Below the pieces are notes generated by a model. That model did no database searches. It saw only the letters and a program-made list of their open reading frames with translations, and had not been told where the DNA came from. Source: a virus. Taken from it: a stretch of 21,185 bases of DNA. Position numbers and translations under genes: made by a program. The stretch lies in the IMG/VR virus record IMGVR_UViG_3300030518_000032, positions 1 to 21,185 of that record. One strand, written 5' to 3'. Numbering within the stretch: the stretch's first letter is position 1; each line of letters begins with the position of its first letter. Positions 6,776 through 14,586 of this stretch are shown here, piece after piece.

Positions 6776-6923
6776 CCTCGACGCCGCGCGGCCCGTCACC
6801 TGCCCCGTCTGGCCGCCGGCTTGCGGCATGCGCGTGGAGGACCAGCGGTCTCCCGAAGGGCAACGGCTGTGCCGTGCCTGCCAGGACTTGCCGCCCGCTC
6901 TCCTCCGGGAGAACGACCGATGA
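6747..6923 (+). CDS. Small Cys-pair protein (58 aa), possible zinc ribbon
   Basis: ATG 6747 lies inside the end of the methyltransferase gene (29-base overlap) behind a GAGAGGAG leader at 6732-6739. The TGA at 6921-6923 overlaps the dCMP deaminase start. The 58-residue product has two Cys pairs, CPVWPPAC and CRAC, spaced by about 17 residues, which could hold one zinc ion. The N-terminal 15 residues are Ser/Asp-rich and the C terminus is a short helix (LPPALLREN). No family is recognised. The strong leader and start/stop overlap favour a real gene. Confidence 0.6.
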   Translation: MPTSSDASVDLDAARPVTCPVWPPACGMRVEDQRSPEGQRLCRACQDLPPALLRENDR

Positions 6924-7351
6924 CCAACTGGGACCAACGCTTCCTCGAACTCGCTGCGCTGATCGCCGGTTGGTCGAAGGACAGCACCAAGGTCGGTGCC
7001 GTCGCCGTCAGCCCCGACCGGGCGATCGTCAGCACCGGCTATAATGGGCCACCCCGTGGCGTCCAGGATATGCCCGATCGGGTAGGCACTTCGGGATCGA
7101 GTAACCCTGAGAAGTACCTCTGGTGCGCCCATGCCGAGGAGAACCTCGTGGCGCAGGCCGCACGGATCGGCGTCTCCCTGCTCGGGACCACGGTCTATGC
7201 GACCCACGCGCCGTGCGCGCCATGCGCCCGGATGCTGATCCAAGCCGGCGTCGCCCGCATCGTCTGGGCGGACGGAACGACGAGTATGGGCTCACGGACT
7301 TTTGAAGTGGCGGCAGAGATGCTGGCCGAAGCGGGGGTGGTGACGAAATGA
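6920..7351 (+). CDS. dCMP deaminase (cytidine/deoxycytidylate deaminase family)
   Basis: The enzyme deaminates dCMP to dUMP, the substrate of ThyX. The 143-residue protein shows the zinc and catalytic signature His71-Ala-Glu73 (CAHAEEN) and Pro98-Cys99-x2-Cys102 (APCAPC). It also shows the substrate-side GYNGPPRG at about residues 40-47 that is typical of phage and bacterial dCMP deaminases. I chose ATG 6920 (ATGA overlap, MTNWDQRFLELA start) over a longer in-frame extension to 6821, because homologues begin at this WDxRF-like helix and the extension overlaps the small upstream gene. Lack of a long allosteric insertion and the 143-residue size fit small phage forms. Confidence 0.92.
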   Translation: MTNWDQRFLELAALIAGWSKDSTKVGAVAVSPDRAIVSTGYNGPPRGVQDMPDRVGTSGSSNPEKYLWCAHAEENLVAQAARIGVSLLGTTVYATHAPCAPCARMLIQAGVARIVWADGTTSMGSRTFEVAAEMLAEAGVVTK

Positions 7352-7491
7352 TCTTCGGTTACGCTTGGAGCTTCCTCGGGTCCTACTGGTGTATGGGGTA
7401 CTGGTACGGGCTCGATTCCTGCGCCGGCAGGAGCGATCGGGAGCGCGCTGTCCTGTGCATCACGGGTAACCTGGACTCGGGGCTCCTATGA
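7348..7491 (+). CDS. Tiny aromatic-rich unknown protein (47 aa)
   Basis: The frame runs from ATG 7348, overlapping the deaminase stop, to TGA 7489-7491, overlapping the polymerase start. The 47-residue peptide opens with a hydrophobic, Trp/Tyr/Gly-rich stretch (MIFGYAWSFLGSYWCMGYWY) that could lie in a membrane, followed by a short polar tail. A GGGGGTGG leader lies 8-15 bases upstream. No family is recognised. ATGA overlap on both sides is the main support. Confidence 0.55.
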   Translation: MIFGYAWSFLGSYWCMGYWYGLDSCAGRSDRERAVLCITGNLDSGLL

Positions 7492-9959
7492 CCCTTTACG
7501 GCGCTCAACGCCCCGCCGACATGGGCGTCTCGACCGTTCTGGCCTGCATGGACTTCGAGACCTACTCCCCCGCCGGCTACGTCTGGGACGAGAGCGCCGG
7601 CAAGTGGCGCGGGCCTCCCAACGCCAGCCAGGGGCGCAAGGGCCTCTCGGTAGTGGGAGCGGCCGTCTATGCCGAGCGTCCAGAGACCGAGGTGCTGTCG
7701 CTCGCCTACGACCTCCACGACGGCGCAGGCCCCCGTACATGGCGGCCCGGCCAGCCTAACCCGCAGCCGTTGTTCGACCACCTGGCCGCCGGGCGGCTGG
7801 TCGAGGCGTGGAACGCGCCCTTCGAAATTTGGATTTGGGGTCGGGTCTGCACGAGGCTCTATGGTTGGCCTGAGCTACCTGTTCGGCAGGTGCGCTGCAC
7901 GATGGCCAAGGCCCGCGCCGCCGGGTACCCTGGCAGCCTGGACGCGGCAGGCGAAGCGATGCAGCTCACGCTCCGCAAGGATAAGGACGGCAAGCGACTG
8001 CTGGACAAGTTCAGCGTCCCACGGAATCCAACCAAGGCCGACCCGCGCCGCCGCATCCGGCCCGAGGATGACCCGGAGGACTTCGCCCGGCTGGTCTCCT
8101 ACAACATCCGGGATATTGAAACGGAGGCCGAGGCGAGCCACCGGCTGCCCGACTTGTCCGATCGGGAGCAAGAAGTCTGGTACCTCGATCACGATATCAA
8201 CAGCCGTGGCATCGCGATCGATCAGGACGGCATGGCGGATTGCATTGCCGTGATCGAGCAGGCGTTCGAACGGTATAACGGCGAGCTGCAAGCGCTTGCC
8301 GGCTGCAACGCCTCCGAGACGGCACGGTTGCGTCTCTGGCTGCTTTCGTGCGGCGTCGACATGGAGTCCCTGGACGAGGAGCACGTTGAGAATACGCTCG
8401 CGGCGATGGGGCGGCCCGAATGGGTGCGGGAGCGGGTCGAGGAATTGGGAGAGCCCGAGTACCGGCGGCGGACATACGAAGCGTGGGCGGCGTCCGAGAA
8501 CCGCCTGAACGCAGTCGAGAAGCCCGATACCGCCCTTCGGAACGTCACCAAGGAAGCGGTCGCCCGCCTCGTTGCGGTCAATCTCGATCCGACAGTGCCA
8601 CCCGACGGCCTCGACGCGCGTCTGGCCACCACCGCACCCAACCTCCACGACCACATCGTCATGCGCCTGGGCGATGCCCGCCGCGCCCTCGAACTGCGGG
8701 CGCTGATCGGGTCGGCCAGCGTCAAGAAGCTTTACGCGATTCGGAACATGCTGGCCGCCGACGGCCGGCTGCACGACCTGTTCACCTACCACGGCGCCCG
8801 CACGGGGCGTTGGACCGGAGGCGGCCCGCAGCCTACCAATCTGCCCACCTCGGGGCCGCCGGTCGTGCGGTGTGGATGCGGGCGGCATTACGCGGTGGGA
8901 CTGACGGTGTGCCCGTGGTGCGGCTCGACGGCGGCGGCCTACGCGACCGACTGGTGCGCCGCCGCCGCTCAGGATGCGCTGGACGCCATTGCGACGCGCT
9001 GCCTGGACGTGGTGGAGGCCATCTTCGGAGACGCCCTGCACGCCGTCGCAGGGTGCCTGAGAGGGCTGTTCGTCGCGGCGCTCGGTCACGAGCTGGTCAG
9101 CTCGGACTACAGCGCGATCGAGGCGGTGGGGCTGGCGGAACTGGCCGGCGAGGAATGGCGGCGGGAGGTGTTCCGAACGCACGGTAAGATTTACGAGATG
9201 TCGGCCGCGAAGATATCGGGCGTGCCATTCGAGACCTTCATGTCGCATCGCAAGGAGACCGGCCAGCACCATCCGCTCCGGAAGAGGCTCGGAAAAGTTG
9301 CAGAACTCGCCTCAGGCTATCAGGGTTGGATCGGCGCCTGGAAGGCGTTCGGTGCTGACGAGCACATGGACGACGAGGAGATAAAGGCCGCCATCCTGGC
9401 GTGGCGGGCCGCCTCCCCCGCCGTCGTTGCGCTGTGGGGCGGGCAGGTGCCGCAGCTCCACGGCCTCGAAGGCATGGCGATCCTGGCCGTGCAGAACCCC
9501 GAGCGGTGGACACAGTACCGGGGCATCTACTTCATCCGTCATGGCGATGCGCTGTTCATGCGCCTGCCGTCTGGCCGGTTCCTGACGTACCGGCACCCCG
9601 AGCTGCACCCGTCCGAGAAGCGCCCCGGTCAACTCCAGCTCAGTTACATGACCCACAACTCGAACCCAAAGATGGGTCCGATGGGGTGGCAACGAATGGG
9701 CACCTACGGCGGCCGACTGACCGAGAACCTCGATCAAGCGGCCTGCCGGGACGTGTTCGTCAACGGCATGCTGGCGGTCGCCGCCGCAGGCTACCGGCCG
9801 GTCCAGCACGTCTATGACGAGATCGCCGCAGAGGTGCCCATCGGCTGGGGCTCGGTCGAGGAGTTCGAGCGCTTGATCTCCCAGACCGAGCCCTGGTCGG
9901 CGGAGTGGCCGGTCAGAGCGTCGGGAGGCTGGCGGGGCCGGCGGTACCGAAAGGATTAA
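7488..9959 (+). CDS. Family A (Pol I-like) phage DNA polymerase with 3'-5' exonuclease domain
   Basis: This 823-residue replicative polymerase has an N-terminal DnaQ-like exonuclease domain: DFETYS with Asp22 and Glu24; WNAPFE at 108-113; YNIRD with Tyr205 and Asp209. The polymerase domain follows. RTGRWTGGGPQPTNLP at about 438-453 is the primer/template motif. Motif A is SSDYSAIEA with Asp540. Motif B is KRLGKVAELASGYQG at about 599-613 (Lys603, Tyr611). Motif C is QHVYDEI with Asp777 and Glu778. Two oddities: motif C has Tyr776 where Pol I enzymes have His, and Exo II has Glu113 where Asp is usual, though I recall phage relatives with Glu. A four-Cys module (Cys462, 464, 475, 478; RCGCG and CPWCG) is inserted just after the primer/template motif and probably binds zinc. 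This polymerase type is commonly linked to DUF2800 and DUF2815 genes, as here. It starts by ATGA overlap and ends the plus-strand operon. Confidence 0.93.
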   Translation: MTLYGAQRPADMGVSTVLACMDFETYSPAGYVWDESAGKWRGPPNASQGRKGLSVVGAAVYAERPETEVLSLAYDLHDGAGPRTWRPGQPNPQPLFDHLAAGRLVEAWNAPFEIWIWGRVCTRLYGWPELPVRQVRCTMAKARAAGYPGSLDAAGEAMQLTLRKDKDGKRLLDKFSVPRNPTKADPRRRIRPEDDPEDFARLVSYNIRDIETEAEASHRLPDLSDREQEVWYLDHDINSRGIAIDQDGMADCIAVIEQAFERYNGELQALAGCNASETARLRLWLLSCGVDMESLDEEHVENTLAAMGRPEWVRERVEELGEPEYRRRTYEAWAASENRLNAVEKPDTALRNVTKEAVARLVAVNLDPTVPPDGLDARLATTAPNLHDHIVMRLGDARRALELRALIGSASVKKLYAIRNMLAADGRLHDLFTYHGARTGRWTGGGPQPTNLPTSGPPVVRCGCGRHYAVGLTVCPWCGSTAAAYATDWCAAAAQDALDAIATRCLDVVEAIFGDALHAVAGCLRGLFVAALGHELVSSDYSAIEAVGLAELAGEEWRREVFRTHGKIYEMSAAKISGVPFETFMSHRKETGQHHPLRKRLGKVAELASGYQGWIGAWKAFGADEHMDDEEIKAAILAWRAASPAVVALWGGQVPQLHGLEGMAILAVQNPERWTQYRGIYFIRHGDALFMRLPSGRFLTYRHPELHPSEKRPGQLQLSYMTHNSNPKMGPMGWQRMGTYGGRLTENLDQAACRDVFVNGMLAVAAAGYRPVQHVYDEIAAEVPIGWGSVEEFERLISQTEPWSAEWPVRASGGWRGRRYRKD

Positions 9960-9962
9960 TCC

Positions 9963-10059
9963 GAGCCGTGGTGGTGATGGCGACCCAGACAGTCTGTGCG
10001 GCCAGAGCGCAATCGTTACGACCAGTTGGCGGCATCAATCTGAGCCGTGGTGGTGATGG
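9963..10059. repeat. Pair of 18-bp direct repeats at the operon convergence point
   Basis: GAGCCGTGGTGGTGATGG occurs at 9963-9980, just after the polymerase stop, and again at 10042-10059, inside the 3' end of the minus-strand DUF4376-like gene. Similarity continues about 10 bases upstream of each copy (ATTAATCC versus ATCAATCT). In the minus-strand frame the inner copy encodes TITTTAQID and the outer copy would encode ITTTARIN, beyond the stop. This looks like a remnant of a duplicated gene end, or a recombination junction that joined the two operons. Confidence 0.7.
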
Positions 10060-10597
10060 TGCCGCCGTTGATCGCGGCCACGACGGTGGCCAAGTCCGTG
10101 TAAAGCGCCTGCACATGCGCCCCGATGGCCGCGGCGAACTCGGCCATTTGGGCGGGGGTGACGGTGTGCGGGGACCAGTCCACGTTGTAGTAGACCCTCG
10201 TCCCGACGCTGGCGTTGAGGGCTGGCGTGGTTGCCCATTGGGTTAGGCTGTTCAATCCGGTCAAACTCACCGGATCGCAGGCTGTGGTCAGCGTAGCGCT
10301 GCCGTCTGCCAGCGGGTGACTGAACACCGCAGCCAACAACGCCTGTTGTTTGCCGATGGCATAGGCGGCCAGATTGGCCTTCACCACGGCAGCATAGGCG
10401 GCTGGGTCGCGCACCTGTACCGTTACACCATCGGCTGCCACCACAAGCCCGACCTGGCACGCGATCGGGTCTTGTGCCAGAGCGTCCGGCACCGTCACCC
10501 ATTTGATACTGGGCGCGAACCTGTCCACGGGATCGACGGTGGTCAAATCCGCCAGAACCAGGTTGTTGTTTGCGCCGATGCTTGCCCAAGTCGTCAT
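10016..10597 (-). CDS. DUF4376-like tail-fibre-associated protein
   Basis: The 193-residue protein begins MTTWASIGANNNLVL and carries a DRFAPSIKWVTVPD segment typical of small phage proteins encoded just after tail fibres. Its C-terminal 90 residues (SLTQWATTPAL, NVDWSPHTVTPAQMAEFAAAIGAHV, ending TTTAQIDAANWS) match the DUF4376 pattern as I remember it. Such proteins are found with tail fibres and may assist fibre assembly or form part of the fibre tip. It follows the glycine-rich fibre gene by 15 bases, with a strong GGGGAGGA leader at 10605-10612. It is the last gene of the tail operon; its stop is TAA at 10018-10016. The role is inferred from position and family. Confidence 0.78.
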   Translation of the reverse strand: MTTWASIGANNNLVLADLTTVDPVDRFAPSIKWVTVPDALAQDPIACQVGLVVAADGVTVQVRDPAAYAAVVKANLAAYAIGKQQALLAAVFSHPLADGSATLTTACDPVSLTGLNSLTQWATTPALNASVGTRVYYNVDWSPHTVTPAQMAEFAAAIGAHVQALYTDLATVVAAINGGTITTTAQIDAANWS

Positions 10598-10612
10598 GAC
10601 TAAGTCCTCCCC

Positions 10613-11902
10613 TTACCATTCAACATAAACGGCACCCTGGGCGCCGTTCCCACCACTGGCACCCACGGCATTCAGATGATTGGCACCACCACCTGCACCG
10701 GCACCAAAGCCCGTTCCTCCGCTCCCGCCTAAATAGCCATCTATATTACCGCCGTTGCCTCCGGACGGGTTAGCCACGCCTGGCAACAGCAAGCCTGCCG
10801 CGCCGCCTCCGCCATAGTACCCACTGTTGGATCCTTGAGCGGTTCCGATGGCCCCGGCAGCGATTGACGCCCTTATAAGTATGCTAAGAGCGGATACGTT
10901 TGGCGACGCCCCGTTGGACGCAGGCGAGCCACCGGCTGCGGCTCCCGTTCCGGCTGAGGTAAATGAGCTGCCGGTACCGCTGGAGCTTGATTGTAAAGCC
11001 CCGAAAGATGTCGTTCCGCCCGTAAGCCCAGCGACTGCGGGACCTGTGCCTGCGGCTCCACCGACGCCCACTGATATGGTTATGGGAGTCCCTGGCGTGA
11101 CCGAGTACGTTCCAACAGCGAAGTTACCTGACGACGAACCGTAGGATGGGCCGACTGGATACCAGCCCGATCCTGATCCCGGTGCCCCCGAGATAGTCAA
11201 CACCCGAACGGTAGTCACTCCGGCCGGGACTACCCAAGTGGTGCTTCCTGTGAATATTCCATATCCGGAGGCGGTAGTTGCGCCTAACTGCGCCCAGGTA
11301 CCCGCCGCTGTCGTATTTGCGGTCAAGACGAGCGCATACATGGATGACGCTGACGCCGACGCTACAACAGTTCCTCCGGAAGAATCCAAAATGGAAAAAC
11401 CGTTACCCCCGGATGTTCTATAAATGTATCGTATGACACCCAAAGGAAGTGTTCTGGCATCCGGTAAGGTGAGGGTTTGACTTGACGAATCCATTGTAGC
11501 GATAGTTAAAGGGGAGCAAATCGGGGACAGCGTTGTTGTGGCAGTCACGGTAGTAGGGAGGAGGTCGATTGTGTCTTGGATTGCCGGATTGGCATTCGTG
11601 ACGGTAACAACCCCGGTGAAATTTACCAACACTCCTGCCCCGTTCGTTCCGGACGTGACGTTCCCAGCGGAACGTGCCAAAACATCTGTTCCCCCAGTTG
11701 TCGTAACCGTCCCGTATCCTTGCTCGAACAGCGTACCGTCTATGGACTTTATGCAGTACGAAACATAGCTTCCGCTATTAAATTGCGATACAAAGGACCG
11801 CATCGGCGCCACCGGGGCGTTCATATAGACACTCCCGGTATTCGGGGCCGGAGCGGTCTGGTAGACGAAGGGCGATCTGAAGAAGGCCGTGGGCACAGTC
11901 AT
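10613..11902 (-). CDS. Tail fibre protein with C-terminal glycine-rich domain
   Basis: The 429-residue protein has an N-terminal part of about 210 residues rich in Thr, Ser and beta-strand patterns. After it comes the start of a glycine-rich domain at STTWVVPAGVTTVRV, the usual opening of such domains in phage fibres and adhesins. The C-terminal region from about residue 250 is dominated by Gly, Ser and Ala (for example YYGGGGAAGLLLPG and FGAGAGGGANH) and closes with GAQGAVYVEW, matching the common ending of this domain. It probably contacts the host surface. A GAAAGGA leader lies 8 bases before the ATG. It sits between a tail-tip gene and the DUF4376-like gene, the usual place for a receptor-binding fibre. 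Confidence 0.85.
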   Translation of the reverse strand: MTVPTAFFRSPFVYQTAPAPNTGSVYMNAPVAPMRSFVSQFNSGSYVSYCIKSIDGTLFEQGYGTVTTTGGTDVLARSAGNVTSGTNGAGVLVNFTGVVTVTNANPAIQDTIDLLPTTVTATTTLSPICSPLTIATMDSSSQTLTLPDARTLPLGVIRYIYRTSGGNGFSILDSSGGTVVASASASSMYALVLTANTTAAGTWAQLGATTASGYGIFTGSTTWVVPAGVTTVRVLTISGAPGSGSGWYPVGPSYGSSSGNFAVGTYSVTPGTPITISVGVGGAAGTGPAVAGLTGGTTSFGALQSSSSGTGSSFTSAGTGAAAGGSPASNGASPNVSALSILIRASIAAGAIGTAQGSNSGYYGGGGAAGLLLPGVANPSGGNGGNIDGYLGGSGGTGFGAGAGGGANHLNAVGASGGNGAQGAVYVEW

Positions 11903-11915
11903 AGTATGGCTCCTT

Positions 11916-12764
11916 TCACAGAGTCTGGGTTATGGTAAAGGAGGTGGAGTAGAAAGCCGGATTTGACTGTGTTATTGGGTTGACCTGTTTTATACGACCG
12001 ATGATAGCTTGAGTCGGAGCGTATGTCGCATCGCTTGGGCTTATAATGCACATTACCTGACCGCCTATTCCGGCTATCCTAGTCAGCTCCTTGAAGGTAC
12101 CTTTGGCCTCTGATTCTGTTAGAGCGGGTAAGGAAAGGTCGAGCACCCTCCGGCGCATACCTAGGTCTACAAATTCGGCTCCAGACCTAGGTACAGATGT
12201 AACGATAGCCCCATCGTCCCACTGGTCTGACCAATTGTATCCTACGTCGTTTAGAACGGACAGTATTGGACCCGCCCACATCCGGCCGAGATCGATATAG
12301 TCGGGGGTAGAAGCAACTAAATCTGCTCTCCAATAGCGTGGGCTGACGGCCGTAGGTAGCACATTAACCGACAGTCCGTAACCCGCTGTCCATCCGCCAG
12401 CCAGCGCTGTGCTGTCGTATAGGTCACCGTCAGTCGGAGAAGACGTTGAAAGTCGGTGTCGGATCGTGTCGGTCGGAGCCATCCATCCATTGTAATGCCC
12501 CCTACCATCCTGGTAGTCCTGCACAAACAGCCCGGGGTCCGGTGGCTGCGCAACGGCGAGCACTCCAACCCCTACGGCTGCGGTGGTAGAGCCCCAGTCA
12601 GCAGTGAGGGTTGCCGTAGTCGACCCTGACCTCCAGATGCGTCGCAAATGTGGGTCTTGGAGGTTACCGACGGTCAGATTGCCTGGGGTCGCTGTTGATG
12701 ACGCAGACAGCGATGCCGACAGGAGGTCGAAGTAGTTTACGAACGAAAACAATGCCGTTGCCAT
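11916..12764 (-). CDS. Probable tail-tip structural protein
   Basis: The 282-residue protein follows the 606-residue tail protein directly and precedes the fibre gene. The N terminus (about residues 15-50) reads SASSTATPGNLTVGNLQDPHLRRIWRSG, and then a beta-rich region with WGSTTAAVGVGVLAVA. This resembles the discoidin-like or carbohydrate-binding-type folds found in phage tail proteins that start by describing positions along a column. The rest is beta-strand-like with many aromatic residues and ends TSFTITQTL. No catalytic motif is visible. Its place between the tape measure block and the fibre suggests a distal tail or adaptor role. Exact family not identified. The leader is GGTGGGG just before the ATG. 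Confidence 0.65.
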   Translation of the reverse strand: MATALFSFVNYFDLLSASLSASSTATPGNLTVGNLQDPHLRRIWRSGSTTATLTADWGSTTAAVGVGVLAVAQPPDPGLFVQDYQDGRGHYNGWMAPTDTIRHRLSTSSPTDGDLYDSTALAGGWTAGYGLSVNVLPTAVSPRYWRADLVASTPDYIDLGRMWAGPILSVLNDVGYNWSDQWDDGAIVTSVPRSGAEFVDLGMRRRVLDLSLPALTESEAKGTFKELTRIAGIGGQVMCIISPSDATYAPTQAIIGRIKQVNPITQSNPAFYSTSFTITQTL

Positions 12765-12765
12765 G

Positions 12766-14586
12766 CTACCCCACCACCGTCAGCAGCGCGTTGGTTCCCG
12801 TAATCTGTGCGCCAACGACTTTTACCCATTTTCCAGAGGAAAAGCCATACCGAGGGTAAACAAGAAATATGTTTTGGTACCGTTTGAGCGTTGTCCAGAC
12901 GGACCCGACCGGGACAGAATACGCGCATAGCCCCGGTTTCCAGATATTTAGTAGGTTTGATGCTATACCGTCCGCATCCGATTTATTGGCGAACAGGGTA
13001 TTTAGAATGGGAAGGGTTGTATTACTACCGATTTGACCAGCGTCGATGTTCATGACCTCCAGATTATGGGTGGGGTAATCGATAGCTTTCGGGTTTCTCA
13101 TGAGACGAGTTGGGGCGCTTTGGGACGTAACGAGATAAGGGGATTGCAGGTAGTTCCTCCGATCTACGGTTAGACTTCCAGATGGCTGAGCGACTTGGGC
13201 TCCCGACATAACCGTCCAGTTCTTTGCGTACCCACACCGTACACGCCAAATACAAGGGGATACCTCGGAGGGGAGGGATATCGGCTGTATTTCCCCCGTG
13301 ATGTGTCGATAATCTATTTGGGTTCCGCTCTGCACGGAGGACGCTTGGGTTAAGGGGAAAACGGAAATCAGGCCATTGCCAAAGTCTCCCCATACCCCGA
13401 GGCAGGACACCATGATCGTATCGGCGACGTCCGATAATGTGGTTTGAGTATCGACATATATCCCCATTGACCCTGGAGTCCCAACGGTGAACTGCCCGAT
13501 AGAAAGTAAGTCGAAATTAGATTGGCTAATAAAAGTGGATAGAGCATTGTAGAATACCGAAGCATGGTCGTCGTAATACTCACCTCTTGCGTCAAGTGCT
13601 CCATGGACATCGCAGGTAAACTGGCCGGATGCTGTCGGACTTCCTGGTTTTATATAGCTGCCCGATGTAGAGATCGACCAATCGTAGGTACCGGCCGCAG
13701 TTGTTGCGGATGCCAATGCCGCATACGAACCATATGAGTTTCCCGAAGTTGCCGGATATCCCATCCAATATGCGCCGTCAATTGACCGTATTGACCCGTC
13801 GTGAATTTGGTACACTCCATTAATCGGGTCAATCAAGACTGGAGAGATGTTTTCACAGATTCCGTAGCACTTCGGAATACCTTTTCCGGCTTGGTTCGAT
13901 AGCAGCGTGTAGGGGTCAGTGTAGCCATCCGCTCCACCCGTACCTCCATAGAGCCGTAAGAAGGGCGTTTGTGAGAGCTGCCACCCGATGTCGCTCACAG
14001 TAAGGTCAAGGGCTCCTCGTTCGACCACCCATGCCGTACCAACCCCTTTAAAAACAGGCAAGGCATCGGTGGTAGATGACCCTCTGGACGGCAACAAGGA
14101 GATCGTGACTGACTGCCCGTCAACCCCGTATGAAGCGGGTAAGTCGTCATAAACCCCGTCGTCGTTCGCCAGCCTAATCACGGCGGATGTGGCTACCACA
14201 CGGGCGGTTTGCGACGGAGACATAGGAATCGACCAATCTATCTGTGGTAGCTCCAGTCTTCCTTCAAAATCCGTATTTGGGATGGCGTCCGAGGGTTGAG
14301 TGCGCCAACCTTTATCAGAAACTCTAATTGTGGTCGAGTTGAGAGACGATAGAGTGCTACCGTAACCGACGGCCATACTCCCTATGACATCGCTTCCGAT
14401 GTAATCCGAAGCCAGGATAGAGGAAGCAACGGACCCGTCAGAATAGGATGCGGTACCCAGTACCACGTAGTCTGAGACAGAAGGCTGGTACCCAGGGTAA
14501 GCTACGATAGCAGGGTCCTGCACGATAAACCCGGCGTCGATTGGCCACTGGCTTACGTACTCGTCTCCGATAACCCCTGTGGTCAT
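12766..14586 (-). CDS. Phage tail protein, probable tail-tip hub
   Basis: This 606-residue protein starts inside the tape measure stop (ATGA on the minus strand) and is followed after one base by the 282-residue gene. I recognise the segment GIPKCYGICENISPVLIDP followed by YQIHDGSIRSIDGAYW (about residues 236-273). It recurs in tail proteins of proteobacterial phages encoded straight after the tape measure gene. The N-terminal third has the paired strands of a structural scaffold (IRVSDKGWRTQPSD, FEGRLELPQIDWS), and the C terminus is beta-rich. It probably forms the hub that closes the tail tube, in the position occupied by Dit/Tal proteins in other siphophages. No protease or lysozyme motif is visible. 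The codons use A/T more freely than the replication genes. Confidence 0.7.
   Translation of the reverse strand: MTTGVIGDEYVSQWPIDAGFIVQDPAIVAYPGYQPSVSDYVVLGTASYSDGSVASSILASDYIGSDVIGSMAVGYGSTLSSLNSTTIRVSDKGWRTQPSDAIPNTDFEGRLELPQIDWSIPMSPSQTARVVATSAVIRLANDDGVYDDLPASYGVDGQSVTISLLPSRGSSTTDALPVFKGVGTAWVVERGALDLTVSDIGWQLSQTPFLRLYGGTGGADGYTDPYTLLSNQAGKGIPKCYGICENISPVLIDPINGVYQIHDGSIRSIDGAYWMGYPATSGNSYGSYAALASATTAAGTYDWSISTSGSYIKPGSPTASGQFTCDVHGALDARGEYYDDHASVFYNALSTFISQSNFDLLSIGQFTVGTPGSMGIYVDTQTTLSDVADTIMVSCLGVWGDFGNGLISVFPLTQASSVQSGTQIDYRHITGEIQPISLPSEVSPCIWRVRCGYAKNWTVMSGAQVAQPSGSLTVDRRNYLQSPYLVTSQSAPTRLMRNPKAIDYPTHNLEVMNIDAGQIGSNTTLPILNTLFANKSDADGIASNLLNIWKPGLCAYSVPVGSVWTTLKRYQNIFLVYPRYGFSSGKWVKVVGAQITGTNALLTVVG

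Noticed and set aside
6821-6919. Upstream extension of the dCMP deaminase start
   Set aside because: The extra 33 residues overlap the small Cys-pair gene and do not resemble the deaminase N terminus; ATG 6920 overlaps the previous stop like its neighbours.
7875-9272. Long antisense open frame (465 codons) opposite the polymerase gene
   Set aside because: It mirrors a strongly supported polymerase with clear motifs in high-GC DNA, where antisense frames stay open by codon bias; its product has no recognisable domain.
9981-10000. Terminator hairpin CAGAC-A-GTCTG in the convergent gap
   Set aside because: The stem is only 5 bp with a one-base loop, which is not sterically plausible, and there is no T-tract.
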